A stretch of 64,000 nucleotides of DNA. Origin: Gemella cuniculi DSM 15828. Lineage in GTDB: Bacteria > Bacillota > Bacilli > Staphylococcales > Gemellaceae. Shown one piece after another: positions 1 through 8,814 of the stretch. The DNA lies in the NCBI RefSeq assembly GCF_000425665.1, contig NZ_AUDW01000008.1, forward strand, positions 18,179 through 82,178. Reading direction: 5' to 3'. The notes under the pieces are model-generated. The model saw nothing but the letters and a program-made list of their open reading frames with translations. It did no database searches and was not told the origin of the DNA. How positions within the stretch are numbered: the first letter of the stretch is position 1; each line of letters opens with the position of its first letter. The position numbers and the translations under genes are program-made.

Positions 1-732
1 TACACCAATCGCAAGTACAACTGCTCCTGCTTTAATTTCTTTTCCAGATTCTAAAACTATTTTACCATCCACTACTTCTGCTAATTTTTCATTATATAAA
101 AGATTAACACCTTTATCATAAATTTCTTTATTTAACACTTGTACCAAATCATAATCCATCGGAGCAAGTATTTGATTCGTCCCTTCTACTAAAGTTACAT
201 TTTTTCCAACTTCTCTCAAGCTTTCCATAACTTCTAAACCAATAAAACCACCACCTATTACGGCAACATCTTCTATTTTGTTCGAATCAATGTATTTTTT
301 TAATCTATCAATATCCACAACATTTTTTACTGTGAAGACATTCTCTCTGTCAACTCCCTTAATGGAGGAAGGTCGTATTGCTTTTGCCCCTGGTGATAAA
401 ATCAATTTATCATAACTTTCTTCATACTCTTCACCAGTATCTACTTTTTTTATAGTAATAATTTTTCTTTCTTTATCAATGCTAAGTACTTCATGCTGAA
501 CTTTCACGTTTAAATTATATTGATTTTTTAAAAGTTCTGGTGTCATTAAAATTAAATCATCTGCTTCCTCTATTATTCCAGATAAGTGAAATGGCAAACA
601 ACAATTTGAAAAACTTACATGCGGTCCTTTTTCAAATACTTGAATATCTGCATATGGATCTAATCTTCTTAAACGAGCTGCTGTAGACATTCCTCCAGCT
701 ACTCCTCCTACTACTAAATATTTTTTGCTCAT
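1..732 (-). CDS. CoA-disulfide reductase-like FAD/NAD(P) oxidoreductase (C-terminus off window)
   Basis: Only the first 244 codons are inside the window. The N-terminus has an FAD-binding glycine motif (VVGGVAGG, residues 7-14), then SFSNCC near residues 40-45. This matches the single redox-active cysteine of class III pyridine nucleotide disulfide oxidoreductases (CoA-disulfide reductase, persulfide reductase, NADH oxidase). A second nucleotide-binding motif, VIGGGFIG, follows at about residue 150. It starts at ATG 732 behind a strong AGGAGG. It lies 27 bp downstream of a YeeE/YedE transporter and is the third gene of that operon, so a role in reducing imported sulfur or persulfide is likely (inference). 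Whether a rhodanese domain follows cannot be seen. Confidence 0.85.
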   Translation of the reverse strand, partial: MSKKYLVVGGVAGGMSTAARLRRLDPYADIQVFEKGPHVSFSNCCLPFHLSGIIEEADDLILMTPELLKNQYNLNVKVQHEVLSIDKERKIITIKKVDTGEEYEESYDKLILSPGAKAIRPSSIKGVDRENVFTVKNVVDIDRLKKYIDSNKIEDVAVIGGGFIGLEVMESLREVGKNVTLVEGTNQILAPMDYDLVQVLNKEIYDKGVNLLYNEKLAEVVDGKIVLESGKEIKAGAVVLAIGV

Positions 733-759
733 ATTTTGAGACCTCCTCTTATATATTTT

Positions 760-2070
760 TTATTTAAAATCATTAATATCTCTATGTCTTGGCGGAATTA
801 GACATGAACTTCCTTTAAACAGTTTTAATCCAGCTACTGCTCCAAGCGAAATTGCTACTAAGAACACCCATCCTGAAATAGAAAAATTAGGTAATGAAGA
901 ATATAATGCTCCTATGTTACAGCCTTTTGCTAAACGAGAACCAAATCCCATAAGCAATCCACCAAGTCCAAATAAAAATGCATTGGTTGAGTTAAATTTT
1001 AAACTAAGTTTAAATCTTCCTGCCATAAGAAATGCTAAAAATGATCCTACAACAATTCCGATATCTAAAATTACTCCTGCATCTGCCAAAATTCCGTTTG
1101 AAATAGCTTTATAAACAGAATCAAAAGCTTTATCATCAAAGTGAATTCCAAATAATCCTAAAAACCATACTGCAATATGCGTAAACGCTGAAGTTACACC
1201 CCATGCTTTATTTGTAAAAATTATATAGCATCCTGAAATGACTGCAAGAATAAATGCACCAGTTTTAAAGCTCCATCTTTCCACAAAAACTTTATGATAC
1301 AGTGCAGCTCCCCATGGACTAACATCTAAATTATCTTTTAATTCTTTTTCAAAATCTTCATAATCTGATTTAGGATCTAAATATGTTCCTTCTTTCTTTC
1401 TTCTATTTTCATATTTTTTAGTTATAATGTATAGAACTAATAACCCTATAAGTGTTAAAATAATTGCTCCTAAGTATCCTACATATTGAGGAAAATGCAT
1501 CCTTACTCCAACTTTCCCTATAGGATTTCTATCAATTACTTCTCTTAAATAATGACCAGGAATAGTACCTAAAATAAATAATGGGAAAGCAATCATAGCA
1601 TGACCTTCACCTTCACCAAAATCGGCAAGAGTTCCTGATGCACACCCCCCTGCAATTATCATTCCTATACCAAATAAAAATCCTCCTAAAACTGTCCCTA
1701 TGTTAGTCATAAAAACATTTTGGGTTCCTGGAATTATAGCTTCACCATGCTTGGCCATGAAGGCTGGAATTGCCCCCTTAGTGCTTGCTGTCCATTGGAT
1801 CGCACCATAAATTAATGTTACTACTGCAAAAGTAATTAATAGTGCTTTTGTTAAACTACCTTCACCTCTGACATAAATTCTCTTTATACCACCCGCAAAT
1901 CCAAATCTTGATCTAGTTAACGTATATCCGAATCCTAACCCTATTAATAATCCAAATATTAATTTCGGTGTATGCAATTTAAATGAAAACCAAATCAAAA
2001 ACAATACTATTACACATCCTATCATAGGTTGTACTTTATTAAATTTTTTTGAAAATTCTTCTGTATTCAT
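760..2070 (-). CDS. YeeE/YedE family sulfur (thiosulfate-type) transporter, copy 1
   Basis: A 436-residue polytopic membrane protein of the YeeE/YedE (TsuA-like) family. The two halves each carry a conserved cysteine motif: GGCASG at about residue 140 and KGCNIGALY at about residue 385. In TsuA, cysteines at such sites relay thiosulfate through the membrane. The protein has the long two-domain form. It is the second gene of a three-gene minus-strand operon, 34 bp after a diverged paralog and 27 bp before a CoA-disulfide-reductase-like gene. That context supports uptake of a sulfane-sulfur compound. The exact substrate cannot be told from sequence. Confidence 0.9.
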   Translation of the reverse strand: MNTEEFSKKFNKVQPMIGCVIVLFLIWFSFKLHTPKLIFGLLIGLGFGYTLTRSRFGFAGGIKRIYVRGEGSLTKALLITFAVVTLIYGAIQWTASTKGAIPAFMAKHGEAIIPGTQNVFMTNIGTVLGGFLFGIGMIIAGGCASGTLADFGEGEGHAMIAFPLFILGTIPGHYLREVIDRNPIGKVGVRMHFPQYVGYLGAIILTLIGLLVLYIITKKYENRRKKEGTYLDPKSDYEDFEKELKDNLDVSPWGAALYHKVFVERWSFKTGAFILAVISGCYIIFTNKAWGVTSAFTHIAVWFLGLFGIHFDDKAFDSVYKAISNGILADAGVILDIGIVVGSFLAFLMAGRFKLSLKFNSTNAFLFGLGGLLMGFGSRLAKGCNIGALYSSLPNFSISGWVFLVAISLGAVAGLKLFKGSSCLIPPRHRDINDFK

Positions 2071-2104
2071 ACTTTTTCTCCTTTAATTAATCTTATTTTA
2101 TTTG

Positions 2105-3379
2105 TTAAATGCCCACTTTTTTTGATAATTTATTTCCTAAAACACCTCCTACAACCAAAAATACTAGAAATATCCATCCTGATAGTGAAAAATTAGCTAT
2201 TGGTGTATATAATGCACCAACATTACAACCATTTGCCAAACGTGTTCCAAATCCCATACACAACCCACCTATTGCATAAAAAATTCCAAGTTTAGGGCTT
2301 ATTTTAAATTCTGCTGAAAAAGTTTTGACGAATAATTTAGCACTAAGTAAATATATCAAGGCACCTAAAAATATTCCTATATTTTGTACAGTTATCGGAT
2401 GTTCAAAAAATGGCAAAACGAATGGCTTAGATGACATTTTTGTAAAACTTTCAATACTATCTGGCGATACTCCAAAAAACATAAGTGCTTTACCAAACCA
2501 AAAACCATAAGGAGTACTTGCTCCCCAGCCAGCTCTAGTTATCCCCATTAGTAAAACAAAAATTCCTGATATAACAAATGCTCCAGTCTTCATACTCCAA
2601 GGTTTTACAAATAAATTATAGTAATATCCTTGATTTTTTTCTTTTTTCTCATTTTTTTCTATTACTTTTTTATTTTCTAAATCTTGAATCTTTTCACTAA
2701 AATACCCTACATAACTCCCTTCAGCTTTTCTTTTATTTTCATAATAATTTGATATCCAAACAACTATAAAACAAAAAATTCCTGTTACCAATATCGCTCC
2801 TAGATATCCTTGCATTCCGTCAAATTTAAATAAATCTGGAAAATAAACTCCTTTAGTTCCTATTTTTTCTCCCGTTTCTGTTGAAAACCAACTATTATTT
2901 ATCCAATCTTGTGAATTTTGCACAGGAAATCCGATAAATACCCCTAAACAAAAGAATACTAAAGTAATAAAAGCTCGTGGTAATGAACTTGCTAAATCTG
3001 TAAGAACTCCTGAAGCACAACAGCAAGAAAATGACATTCCAAAACCAAACAATATTCCCCCTAAAATTAAACCAGCATTTATTGGGTTTACCCATAAATC
3101 AAAGGTTGTAACATCCGCGTTAAATAAAACGGCTGTTGAGAACAATGCTGTTATAAAAAACATCAACATTAAAGTTTTCATAAGTCTTGTTGATCCTGTT
3201 ATATAAGCTCTATTTACACTTCCTGCAAAACCCATATAAGCTCGTGTTAATACATAACCTAACCCTACTCCTACTAATAATCTAAAAAATAAAATATCTG
3301 TTTTTAAATAAAATCTACCAAATAGTAAAATAAATAAGACGAGTATTCCAGACAGATATATTTCTAATTTCTTGGTCAT
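2105..3379 (-). CDS. YeeE/YedE family sulfur transporter, copy 2
   Basis: A 424-residue membrane protein paralogous to the next gene downstream. They share the N-terminal GLGYVLTRAYMGFAGS block, a cysteine-rich CCCASG motif near residue 125 and GCNVGALYTP near the C-terminus. The triple cysteine in the first motif differs from the single one in copy 1. The reading frame extends one codon upstream to a TTG, but ATG 3379 is preferred because it lies 8 nt after AGGAGG. First gene of the operon, directly behind two promoter-like sequences. Two non-identical copies suggest either two substrates or a paired transporter (inference). Confidence 0.9.
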   Translation of the reverse strand: MTKKLEIYLSGILVLFILLFGRFYLKTDILFFRLLVGVGLGYVLTRAYMGFAGSVNRAYITGSTRLMKTLMLMFFITALFSTAVLFNADVTTFDLWVNPINAGLILGGILFGFGMSFSCCCASGVLTDLASSLPRAFITLVFFCLGVFIGFPVQNSQDWINNSWFSTETGEKIGTKGVYFPDLFKFDGMQGYLGAILVTGIFCFIVVWISNYYENKRKAEGSYVGYFSEKIQDLENKKVIEKNEKKEKNQGYYYNLFVKPWSMKTGAFVISGIFVLLMGITRAGWGASTPYGFWFGKALMFFGVSPDSIESFTKMSSKPFVLPFFEHPITVQNIGIFLGALIYLLSAKLFVKTFSAEFKISPKLGIFYAIGGLCMGFGTRLANGCNVGALYTPIANFSLSGWIFLVFLVVGGVLGNKLSKKVGI

Positions 3380-3400
3380 CAATTACCCCTCCTTTAAAAC

Positions 3401-3419
3401 TGTGATATAACAACTAATA
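3401..3419 (-). repeat. Operator-like repeat, copy A
   Basis: The 19-bp sequence TGTGATATAACAACTAATA (plus strand) recurs at 3547-3565 with one mismatch. Its core TGTGATATAACA is nearly palindromic (two asymmetric positions). On the minus strand, agreement extends over about 26 bp with three mismatches. It covers the predicted transcription start of the proximal promoter, as expected for a repressor site. The regulator is unknown. Confidence 0.6.
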
Positions 3420-3421
3420 AT

Positions 3422-3450
3422 ATTATATATACAGATTCCTATATTGTCAA
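3422..3450 (-). promoter_or_regulatory. Proximal promoter of the sulfur operon
   Basis: On the minus strand, a consensus -35 TTGACA (3445-3450), a 17-bp spacer and a consensus -10 TATAAT (3422-3427). The predicted start is near 3415, about 36 nt before the ATG. One copy of the operator-like repeat (3401-3419) lies over this start point. Confidence 0.8.
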
Positions 3451-3546
3451 CCCTTTCTTTAGAAAATATTTTTTTATTTTTTTTAATTATATTATAGCAA
3501 TGTTTTTACTGCAACAATCTGCTATTATATTTATTATTTGAAAAAA

Positions 3547-3565
3547 TGTGATATAACAATTAATA
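3547..3565 (-). repeat. Operator-like repeat, copy B
   Basis: Second copy of the TGTGATATAACA element, differing from copy A by one base over 19 bp. It sits just downstream of the distal promoter's -10 box. Confidence 0.6.
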
Positions 3566-3578
3566 CTACATTACATTA

Positions 3579-3608
3579 AGTATAAGTTACATTAGTAGAC
3601 AATGTCAA
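3579..3608 (-). promoter_or_regulatory. Distal promoter of the sulfur operon
   Basis: On the minus strand, TTGACA (3603-3608), an 18-bp spacer and TATACT (3579-3584). A second operator-like copy lies just downstream at 3547-3565, repeating the promoter-operator layout of the proximal promoter. Confidence 0.6.
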
Positions 3609-3826
3609 GGAATCAGTTTCACAAGTACATCAAATAAAGAATTCTATTATATAATAATTTTAATTTTTTAAAAATATATTTGTATCATTTTTTATTTAAT
3701 AGCTAATTTCTAAAAAATAATTTCCATTTTTATTTCCCTTAATTTATGTTATAATTTCATTAAAGTATTTTTATATTAAACTACTACAGAAATATTTATA
3801 CTAATTTATTTTATGAGGTGATTTTT

Positions 3827-4381
3827 TTGAAATTAAAAAAAATAACTAAATCAAATTTAGTAGATCTTTACAATATTATATATAATTCCCAACATCCTGA
3901 GTGGGCAAAATACAATGCCCCTTATTTTAATGAATATAAATTTTTAAATCTTGATACTTTTCTTTTAAAAAATCATCATGAATTTTATTTAAGTGATAAA
4001 GTACGTGGAATATTCTTAGATGATAAAATTATCGGTATAGTTACTTGTCATTGGGAAAACTTTGCAACACGTTGGCTAGAAGTTGGGATTATTATATATG
4101 ATGATACCCACTGGTCAAAAGGATTTGGAGAAGATGCACTAAGGCTTTGGATTGATAAATGTTTTTGTAATTATCCTGAAATAGCACGCCTTGGTCTTAC
4201 TACTTGGAGCGGAAATATAGGAATGATGAAGCTTTCTGAAAAATTAGGTCTAATTCTTGAGGGACGACTGCGAAAAGTTAGGTACTATAAGGGTATTTAC
4301 TATGATTCATTAAAATATGGTATTCTACGAGAAGAGTTCTATAATACCGAAAATAAAATTAACATCCAAAACCTTAACTAA
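3827..4381 (+). CDS. GNAT family N-acetyltransferase (RimJ/RimL-like)
   Basis: A GNAT-fold acetyltransferase of about 184 residues that would transfer acetyl from acetyl-CoA to an amine; the substrate is unknown. The acetyl-CoA-binding motif A appears as WSKGFGEDAL after the beta strand EVGIIIYDD. The C-terminal block (SEKLGLILEGRLRKVRYYKG) is typical of RimJ/RimL-type members. The frame opens upstream at GTG 3818, but that GTG is part of the GAGGTG ribosome binding site. TTG 3827, 7 nt further on, is the better start. A monocistronic gene that converges on pdhD and shares its terminator. Confidence 0.85.
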   Translation: MKLKKITKSNLVDLYNIIYNSQHPEWAKYNAPYFNEYKFLNLDTFLLKNHHEFYLSDKVRGIFLDDKIIGIVTCHWENFATRWLEVGIIIYDDTHWSKGFGEDALRLWIDKCFCNYPEIARLGLTTWSGNIGMMKLSEKLGLILEGRLRKVRYYKGIYYDSLKYGILREEFYNTENKINIQNLN

Positions 4382-4484
4382 ATATATAAAATTTTTAAAA
4401 AAAGAATTGCTATAATATGAAACAATGTAAGAACTTATAAATGATAATGCTCTTAGCCGAAAAAATAATATTGTTTTTTTGTAC

Positions 4485-4520
4485 AAAAAAAGATGATTGG
4501 CATTTACCAATCATCTTTTT
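4485..4520. terminator. Bidirectional terminator between the GNAT gene and pdhD
   Basis: A perfect 9-bp stem, GATGATTGG / CCAATCATC (4492-4500 and 4507-4515), with a 6-nt loop. It is flanked by A-runs on the left and T-runs on the right, so it can end transcripts from both directions. Confidence 0.9.
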
Positions 4521-4533
4521 TATTTTATCTTAA

Positions 4534-6285
4534 TTATTTACTGCTTTTTTTCTTAGGTGCATGGATACACATATCTATACAATCAGCCATTGCTTCATAC
4601 AATGCTTCTGAATACGTTGGATGTCCATGAATTATATCCATAACATCATCAATAGTCATTTCTGTTTGAATAAGAGTTGAACCTTCATTAATAATTTCTG
4701 CTGCAACTGGTCCTACAATGTGCATACCTAAAATTTCTCTATACTTAGTATCCATAATTACTTTTACAAAACCTTCACCATGATTTGATGCCAATGAACG
4801 CCCATTAGCTGCAAAATTGAATCTACCAATTTTAATATCATATTTCTCACGTGCTTGGTCCTCTGTTAATCCAACCATTGCAATTTCTGGATGGGTGTAG
4901 ATTGCTGCTGGAGTAGATTTAAGATCAACTTTTTTACGATGTCCCATTGCATTTTCTGCTGCAACTTCTCCCATTTTAAATGCTGCATGTGCTAGCATCT
5001 TAGTTCCATTAATATCTCCAGGTGCATAAATTCCTGAAACTGATGTTTCCATATACTCATCAACTTTAACTCTTCCACGTTCCATCTCGAACTTGTCTGC
5101 TAATTCTCCAAGACATGTATTATCTGGTACACGTCCGATAGATAATAATACTTTATCAGCAACGATATCTTCTTTTCCTTCAACTTTAACTACTACTTCA
5201 TGACCTTTATCAACAATTTCTAACAATTTAGTTGAAGTAAGTACATTAATACCTTGTTTTCTGAATTGTTTTTCTAATGCAACTGAAGCATCTTTATCCA
5301 TATTTGCAATTAATCTATCTGCCATCTCTACAATAGTGACTTTAGAACCGAATGTAGCAAATGCTTGTCCTAATTCAGAACCGATTACTCCTCCACCAAT
5401 TACTGCTAACCTTGATGGTACTTCTGTAATATCTAGGAATTCATCACTTGTAAGTACTTTATCACTATCCATTCCTGGAATATTAATTCTACTTACTTTA
5501 GATCCACCAGCTAAAATTACATTATCTGCATCAATGGTTGTTTTATCATCAACTACTACTTTTTTGTCAGATGTTAGCTGTCCTACTCCGTTAAATACTT
5601 TAACTCCGTATGATTTTAGCAACCCAGCTACACCACCTGATAAAGTTTTTGATACTTTATTTTTTACTGCTACTGTTTGTTCCATATCTACTGTAAATGC
5701 GTCATTTACAAGTTTGATTCCACGATCTTTTGCTGAGCGTATATAGTTAATAATTTCTGCATTATGTAAGAAAGTTTTTGTTGGAATACATCCACGGTTT
5801 AAACATGTTCCACCTAATTCGCGATTTTCTACTAATGCTACTTTTCCACCTAGTTGAGCAGCTTTAATAGCTGCCACATATCCAGCTGGTCCTCCACCAA
5901 TTACTGCTACATCATACTCACCACGTCTTTCACGTTTTGGTAATACTTCTTCTTTTTTAGTTTCTGGTACTTTTACATCAGCTGCTACTTCTTTAACAAC
6001 TTCTTGTGCCACTGCAGTTGCACCGCTTCCATCTGGAATAGCTTCACCAGGTTGTCCAATCCATGCAATTGTTTGTACTACTGGTACTGTTGAACCAGCT
6101 GGATGAACAATTTTTAACAGTGTTCCACTTGCTTCAGCTTCTACTTCCATATTCACTTTATCAGTTACGATTTCAAGTAGGACTTCTCCTTCTTTTACTT
6201 CTTCGCCTTCTTGCTTAAACCATTGTACGATTTCGCCTTCTTCCATTTCACTTCCGGCTTTAGGCATAATAACTTCTACTGCCAT
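4534..6285 (-). CDS. pdhD: Dihydrolipoyl dehydrogenase (E3) with N-terminal lipoyl domain
   Basis: Reoxidises dihydrolipoamide of the 2-oxoacid dehydrogenase complex with NAD+. At 583 residues it is longer than a plain E3 (about 470) because residues 1-75 form a lipoyl domain with the modified lysine in VTDKVNME (Lys43). Then come the FAD motif VIGGGPAG, the redox disulfide GGTCLNRGC, the NAD motif VIGGGVIG and the C-terminal HGHPTYSE catalytic His-Glu block. Its lipoyl domain is nearly identical to that of the E2 protein next door, implying domain duplication. Lipoyl-bearing E3 proteins are known in streptococcal and other Bacillota complexes. Last gene of the four-gene operon. Confidence 0.95.
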   Translation of the reverse strand: MAVEVIMPKAGSEMEEGEIVQWFKQEGEEVKEGEVLLEIVTDKVNMEVEAEASGTLLKIVHPAGSTVPVVQTIAWIGQPGEAIPDGSGATAVAQEVVKEVAADVKVPETKKEEVLPKRERRGEYDVAVIGGGPAGYVAAIKAAQLGGKVALVENRELGGTCLNRGCIPTKTFLHNAEIINYIRSAKDRGIKLVNDAFTVDMEQTVAVKNKVSKTLSGGVAGLLKSYGVKVFNGVGQLTSDKKVVVDDKTTIDADNVILAGGSKVSRINIPGMDSDKVLTSDEFLDITEVPSRLAVIGGGVIGSELGQAFATFGSKVTIVEMADRLIANMDKDASVALEKQFRKQGINVLTSTKLLEIVDKGHEVVVKVEGKEDIVADKVLLSIGRVPDNTCLGELADKFEMERGRVKVDEYMETSVSGIYAPGDINGTKMLAHAAFKMGEVAAENAMGHRKKVDLKSTPAAIYTHPEIAMVGLTEDQAREKYDIKIGRFNFAANGRSLASNHGEGFVKVIMDTKYREILGMHIVGPVAAEIINEGSTLIQTEMTIDDVMDIIHGHPTYSEALYEAMADCIDMCIHAPKKKSSK

Positions 6286-6342
6286 GTCTTAATCACTCCT
6301 TAATACACTTTTCTTTAGTTTTCTTTTATAATTATATCATTA

Positions 6343-7731
6343 TTAAATTAGTAATGATAGTGGATTTTCTATAGCTTCTTTCAATGTCTTCATGAATTTT
6401 GCTCCTTCTAATCCATCTACTACACGGTGATCCGCTGTTAATGTCAATGTCATAATAGGTCTTACAACAATTTCTCCATTAAATACTACTGGTTTTGGTA
6501 CAGTAGCACTCACGCCTAAAATTGCTGTATTAGGTTGGTTAATGATTGGTACGAAACTTTTTACTCCGTACATACCTAAGTTACTAATAGTAAATGTTGA
6601 ATCTGCCATTTCATCTGGTTTTAATTTACCAGCAAGAGCTTTTGTAGTGATTTCTTTAGAAGCAACTACTAGCTCTTTAAGACTCATCTTATCTGCACCT
6701 TTTATTACTGGTACTACTAATCCGCTATCCATACCAACAGCTATAGATAAGTTTACATAGTGGTGTAGATACATTTCTTTTTCATCATTTGATAATGAAG
6801 CATTAACATATGGGTGTTTCATTAAGGATTTAATTACCGCTAATGAAATAAAGTCAGTAACTGTTGCTTTTTTACCCGTTTCTTCGATAATTGCATCAAC
6901 AACTTTTTTACGTAATGCTAATAATTCTGTCATATCAACTTCAACATTAACAACAAATGTTGGCGCACTAAAGTATGACTCACTCATACGTTTAGAAATA
7001 ACTTTACGCATTGGTGACATTGGAATCGTCTCAACAACACCCCATTGATTTTCATTTGGTGCTTTAGGAGTTTTAGCTGCTTTAGGTGCAATCTCTTCTT
7101 TTTTGGCTGGTGCTTGTTTTGGAACATTGTTAAGAACTGCGAGCACGTCTGCTTTCATAATCTTACTATTCGGCCCTGTACCTATGATACTTTCAATGTT
7201 AATTCCTTCTAATTCAGCTATACGAGCTGCAAGTGGAGAAATTTTCACTTTAGAGTTAAGTTTATATTCAAGAACATCATCTTTGTGAATACGACCTTTT
7301 GATCCACTTCCTTTAACTTTTGTCAAATCAATTCCTTTTTTTCGTGCATAAGCTCTAGCGGCTGGTGTAGCACGAAGTCCAGAATAATCTATTTTTTCAA
7401 TTTCTTTTACTGGAGTGTGATCAACTTTTTTCTCAACTATAGTTTTTGCTGGAGCAACCTCTCCTGTTTCATTAGCACCTGGAATAGCTTCTCCCGCTTC
7501 TCCAATCCATGCGATTGTTTGCACCACTGGTACAACATCTCCTGCTTGTGCTAAAATTTTTAAAAGTGTCCCGCTCGCTTCAACTTCAACTTCCATATTT
7601 ACTTTATCTGTTACGATTTCTAACAGGACTTCACCTTCTTCTACTTGGTCACCTTCATTTTTAAACCATTGTACGATTTCGCCCTCTTCCATTTCACTAC
7701 CGGCTTTTGGCATTATAACCTCTACTGCCAT
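6343..7731 (-). CDS. pdhC: Dihydrolipoyl acetyltransferase (E2), with two tandem E1/E3-binding domains
   Basis: Forms the core of the complex and passes the acyl group from lipoamide to CoA. Order: lipoyl domain (1-75, Lys43 in VTDKVNME); a linker; two peripheral-subunit-binding domains (one starting LRATPAARAYARKKGID, the second VKISPLAARIAELEGIN); an alanine/proline/lysine-rich linker; and the catalytic domain ending in HRVVDG, the active-site histidine motif. Two binding domains where one is usual is notable. Lies 57 bp upstream of pdhD and 30 bp downstream of pdhB. Pyruvate is the likely substrate, but acetoin dehydrogenase E2 looks similar. Confidence 0.93.
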   Translation of the reverse strand: MAVEVIMPKAGSEMEEGEIVQWFKNEGDQVEEGEVLLEIVTDKVNMEVEVEASGTLLKILAQAGDVVPVVQTIAWIGEAGEAIPGANETGEVAPAKTIVEKKVDHTPVKEIEKIDYSGLRATPAARAYARKKGIDLTKVKGSGSKGRIHKDDVLEYKLNSKVKISPLAARIAELEGINIESIIGTGPNSKIMKADVLAVLNNVPKQAPAKKEEIAPKAAKTPKAPNENQWGVVETIPMSPMRKVISKRMSESYFSAPTFVVNVEVDMTELLALRKKVVDAIIEETGKKATVTDFISLAVIKSLMKHPYVNASLSNDEKEMYLHHYVNLSIAVGMDSGLVVPVIKGADKMSLKELVVASKEITTKALAGKLKPDEMADSTFTISNLGMYGVKSFVPIINQPNTAILGVSATVPKPVVFNGEIVVRPIMTLTLTADHRVVDGLEGAKFMKTLKEAIENPLSLLI

Positions 7732-7761
7732 CTTTTATTCACATCCTTCGCTAATCAAATT

Positions 7762-8754
7762 TTATTTTTTATTTACAGCTTTTTTAATTGTTTCTTTAAT
7801 GTCTTCAACATCTGGTACAACTAATTTTTCTAAATTTTTAGCTGATGGAATGTTTGTATCCGCTCCTGCCACACGATAGATTGGACTGTCTAAGAAATCA
7901 AATGCATCACTCTCTGCGATTCTTGCTACGATTTCTCCTCCAAATCCACCAGTTTTGAATGAGTCGTGACATACAACTAATTTTCCTGTTTTTTGTACAG
8001 ATTTTACTATTATATCAGTATCTAATGGTACTAATGTTATTGGATCTACTACCTCTACCGAAATACCTTCTTGTTTTAATTCTTCAGCAGCTTGTAAACT
8101 ACGTTCTAACATTCTTCCCCACGATACTAATGTAATATCATTTCCTTCAACTTTGATGTCCCCTTTTCCTATAACACCAATTTTTCCTACTTCAACTTCA
8201 CCTTTACGCCCGAATAATGCTTTAGGTTCAATAAAAATAACGGGATTATTATCTCTTACAGACGCTCTTAAAATAGAATATACATCTCCTGCAGTCCCTG
8301 GTGCTACAACTTTTAATCCAGGAATATGGCAGAACCATGCTTCTAGTGCTTTAGTATGCTGAGCTGCTGCTCCTGTTCCTGCACCCGATGCACAACGATA
8401 TACCACTGGTACTTGAACCTCTCCTCCAAGCATGTAACGCATTGGAGCTGCTTGGTTAACAATAGCATCCATAGCTATTGTAACAAAATCCATGAACGTC
8501 ACGTCAACAATTGGACGCATTCCTACTGAAGCCGCACCTGCAGCGGCACCTGCAATTGCAGCTTCACTAATTGGCGTATCTATAACACGTTCTGATCCGA
8601 ACTCTTCTAGCATTCCTACAGTTGTTCCAAAGTCTCCTCCGAAAATACCAACATCTTCACCCATTAAAAATACATTTTCATCTTCACGCATTTCGTGAGT
8701 CATAGCTTCTTTAATAGCTTCACGAACTGTCATAATTTTTGTCTCTTTAGTCAT
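7762..8754 (-). CDS. pdhB: Pyruvate dehydrogenase E1 component, beta subunit
   Basis: A 330-residue transketolase-type E1 beta subunit. With E1 alpha it forms the thiamine-diphosphate active site that decarboxylates pyruvate and acetylates the E2 lipoyl group. Recognisable blocks are MGEDVGIFGGDFGTT near the N-terminus, DTPISEAAIAGAAAGAA with the conserved glutamate, and the C-terminal transketolase domain (GRMLERSLQAAEEL onward). Located between pdhA and pdhC in a tight operon. Family members acting on acetoin are close in sequence, so assignment to pyruvate rests on context: this is the only such operon seen here, and lactate permease and pta are in the same window. Confidence 0.9.
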   Translation of the reverse strand: MTKETKIMTVREAIKEAMTHEMREDENVFLMGEDVGIFGGDFGTTVGMLEEFGSERVIDTPISEAAIAGAAAGAASVGMRPIVDVTFMDFVTIAMDAIVNQAAPMRYMLGGEVQVPVVYRCASGAGTGAAAQHTKALEAWFCHIPGLKVVAPGTAGDVYSILRASVRDNNPVIFIEPKALFGRKGEVEVGKIGVIGKGDIKVEGNDITLVSWGRMLERSLQAAEELKQEGISVEVVDPITLVPLDTDIIVKSVQKTGKLVVCHDSFKTGGFGGEIVARIAESDAFDFLDSPIYRVAGADTNIPSAKNLEKLVVPDVEDIKETIKKAVNKK

Positions 8755-8814
8755 AATTATTAATCTCCTGTCATATTATGTAAAATATTATTATAATTAT
8801 TTTAATTTTAAAAA

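Larger units (their letters stand above)
3380..3826. other. Intergenic control region between the sulfur operon and the GNAT gene
   Basis: This 447-bp AT-rich stretch holds no gene. Its left half contains two minus-strand sigma-A-like promoters and two copies of an operator-like repeat, listed separately. On the plus strand, TATAAT near 3750 followed by the GNAT gene's GAGGTG at 3814 is a plausible but weak promoter and ribosome binding site. Confidence 0.6.
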
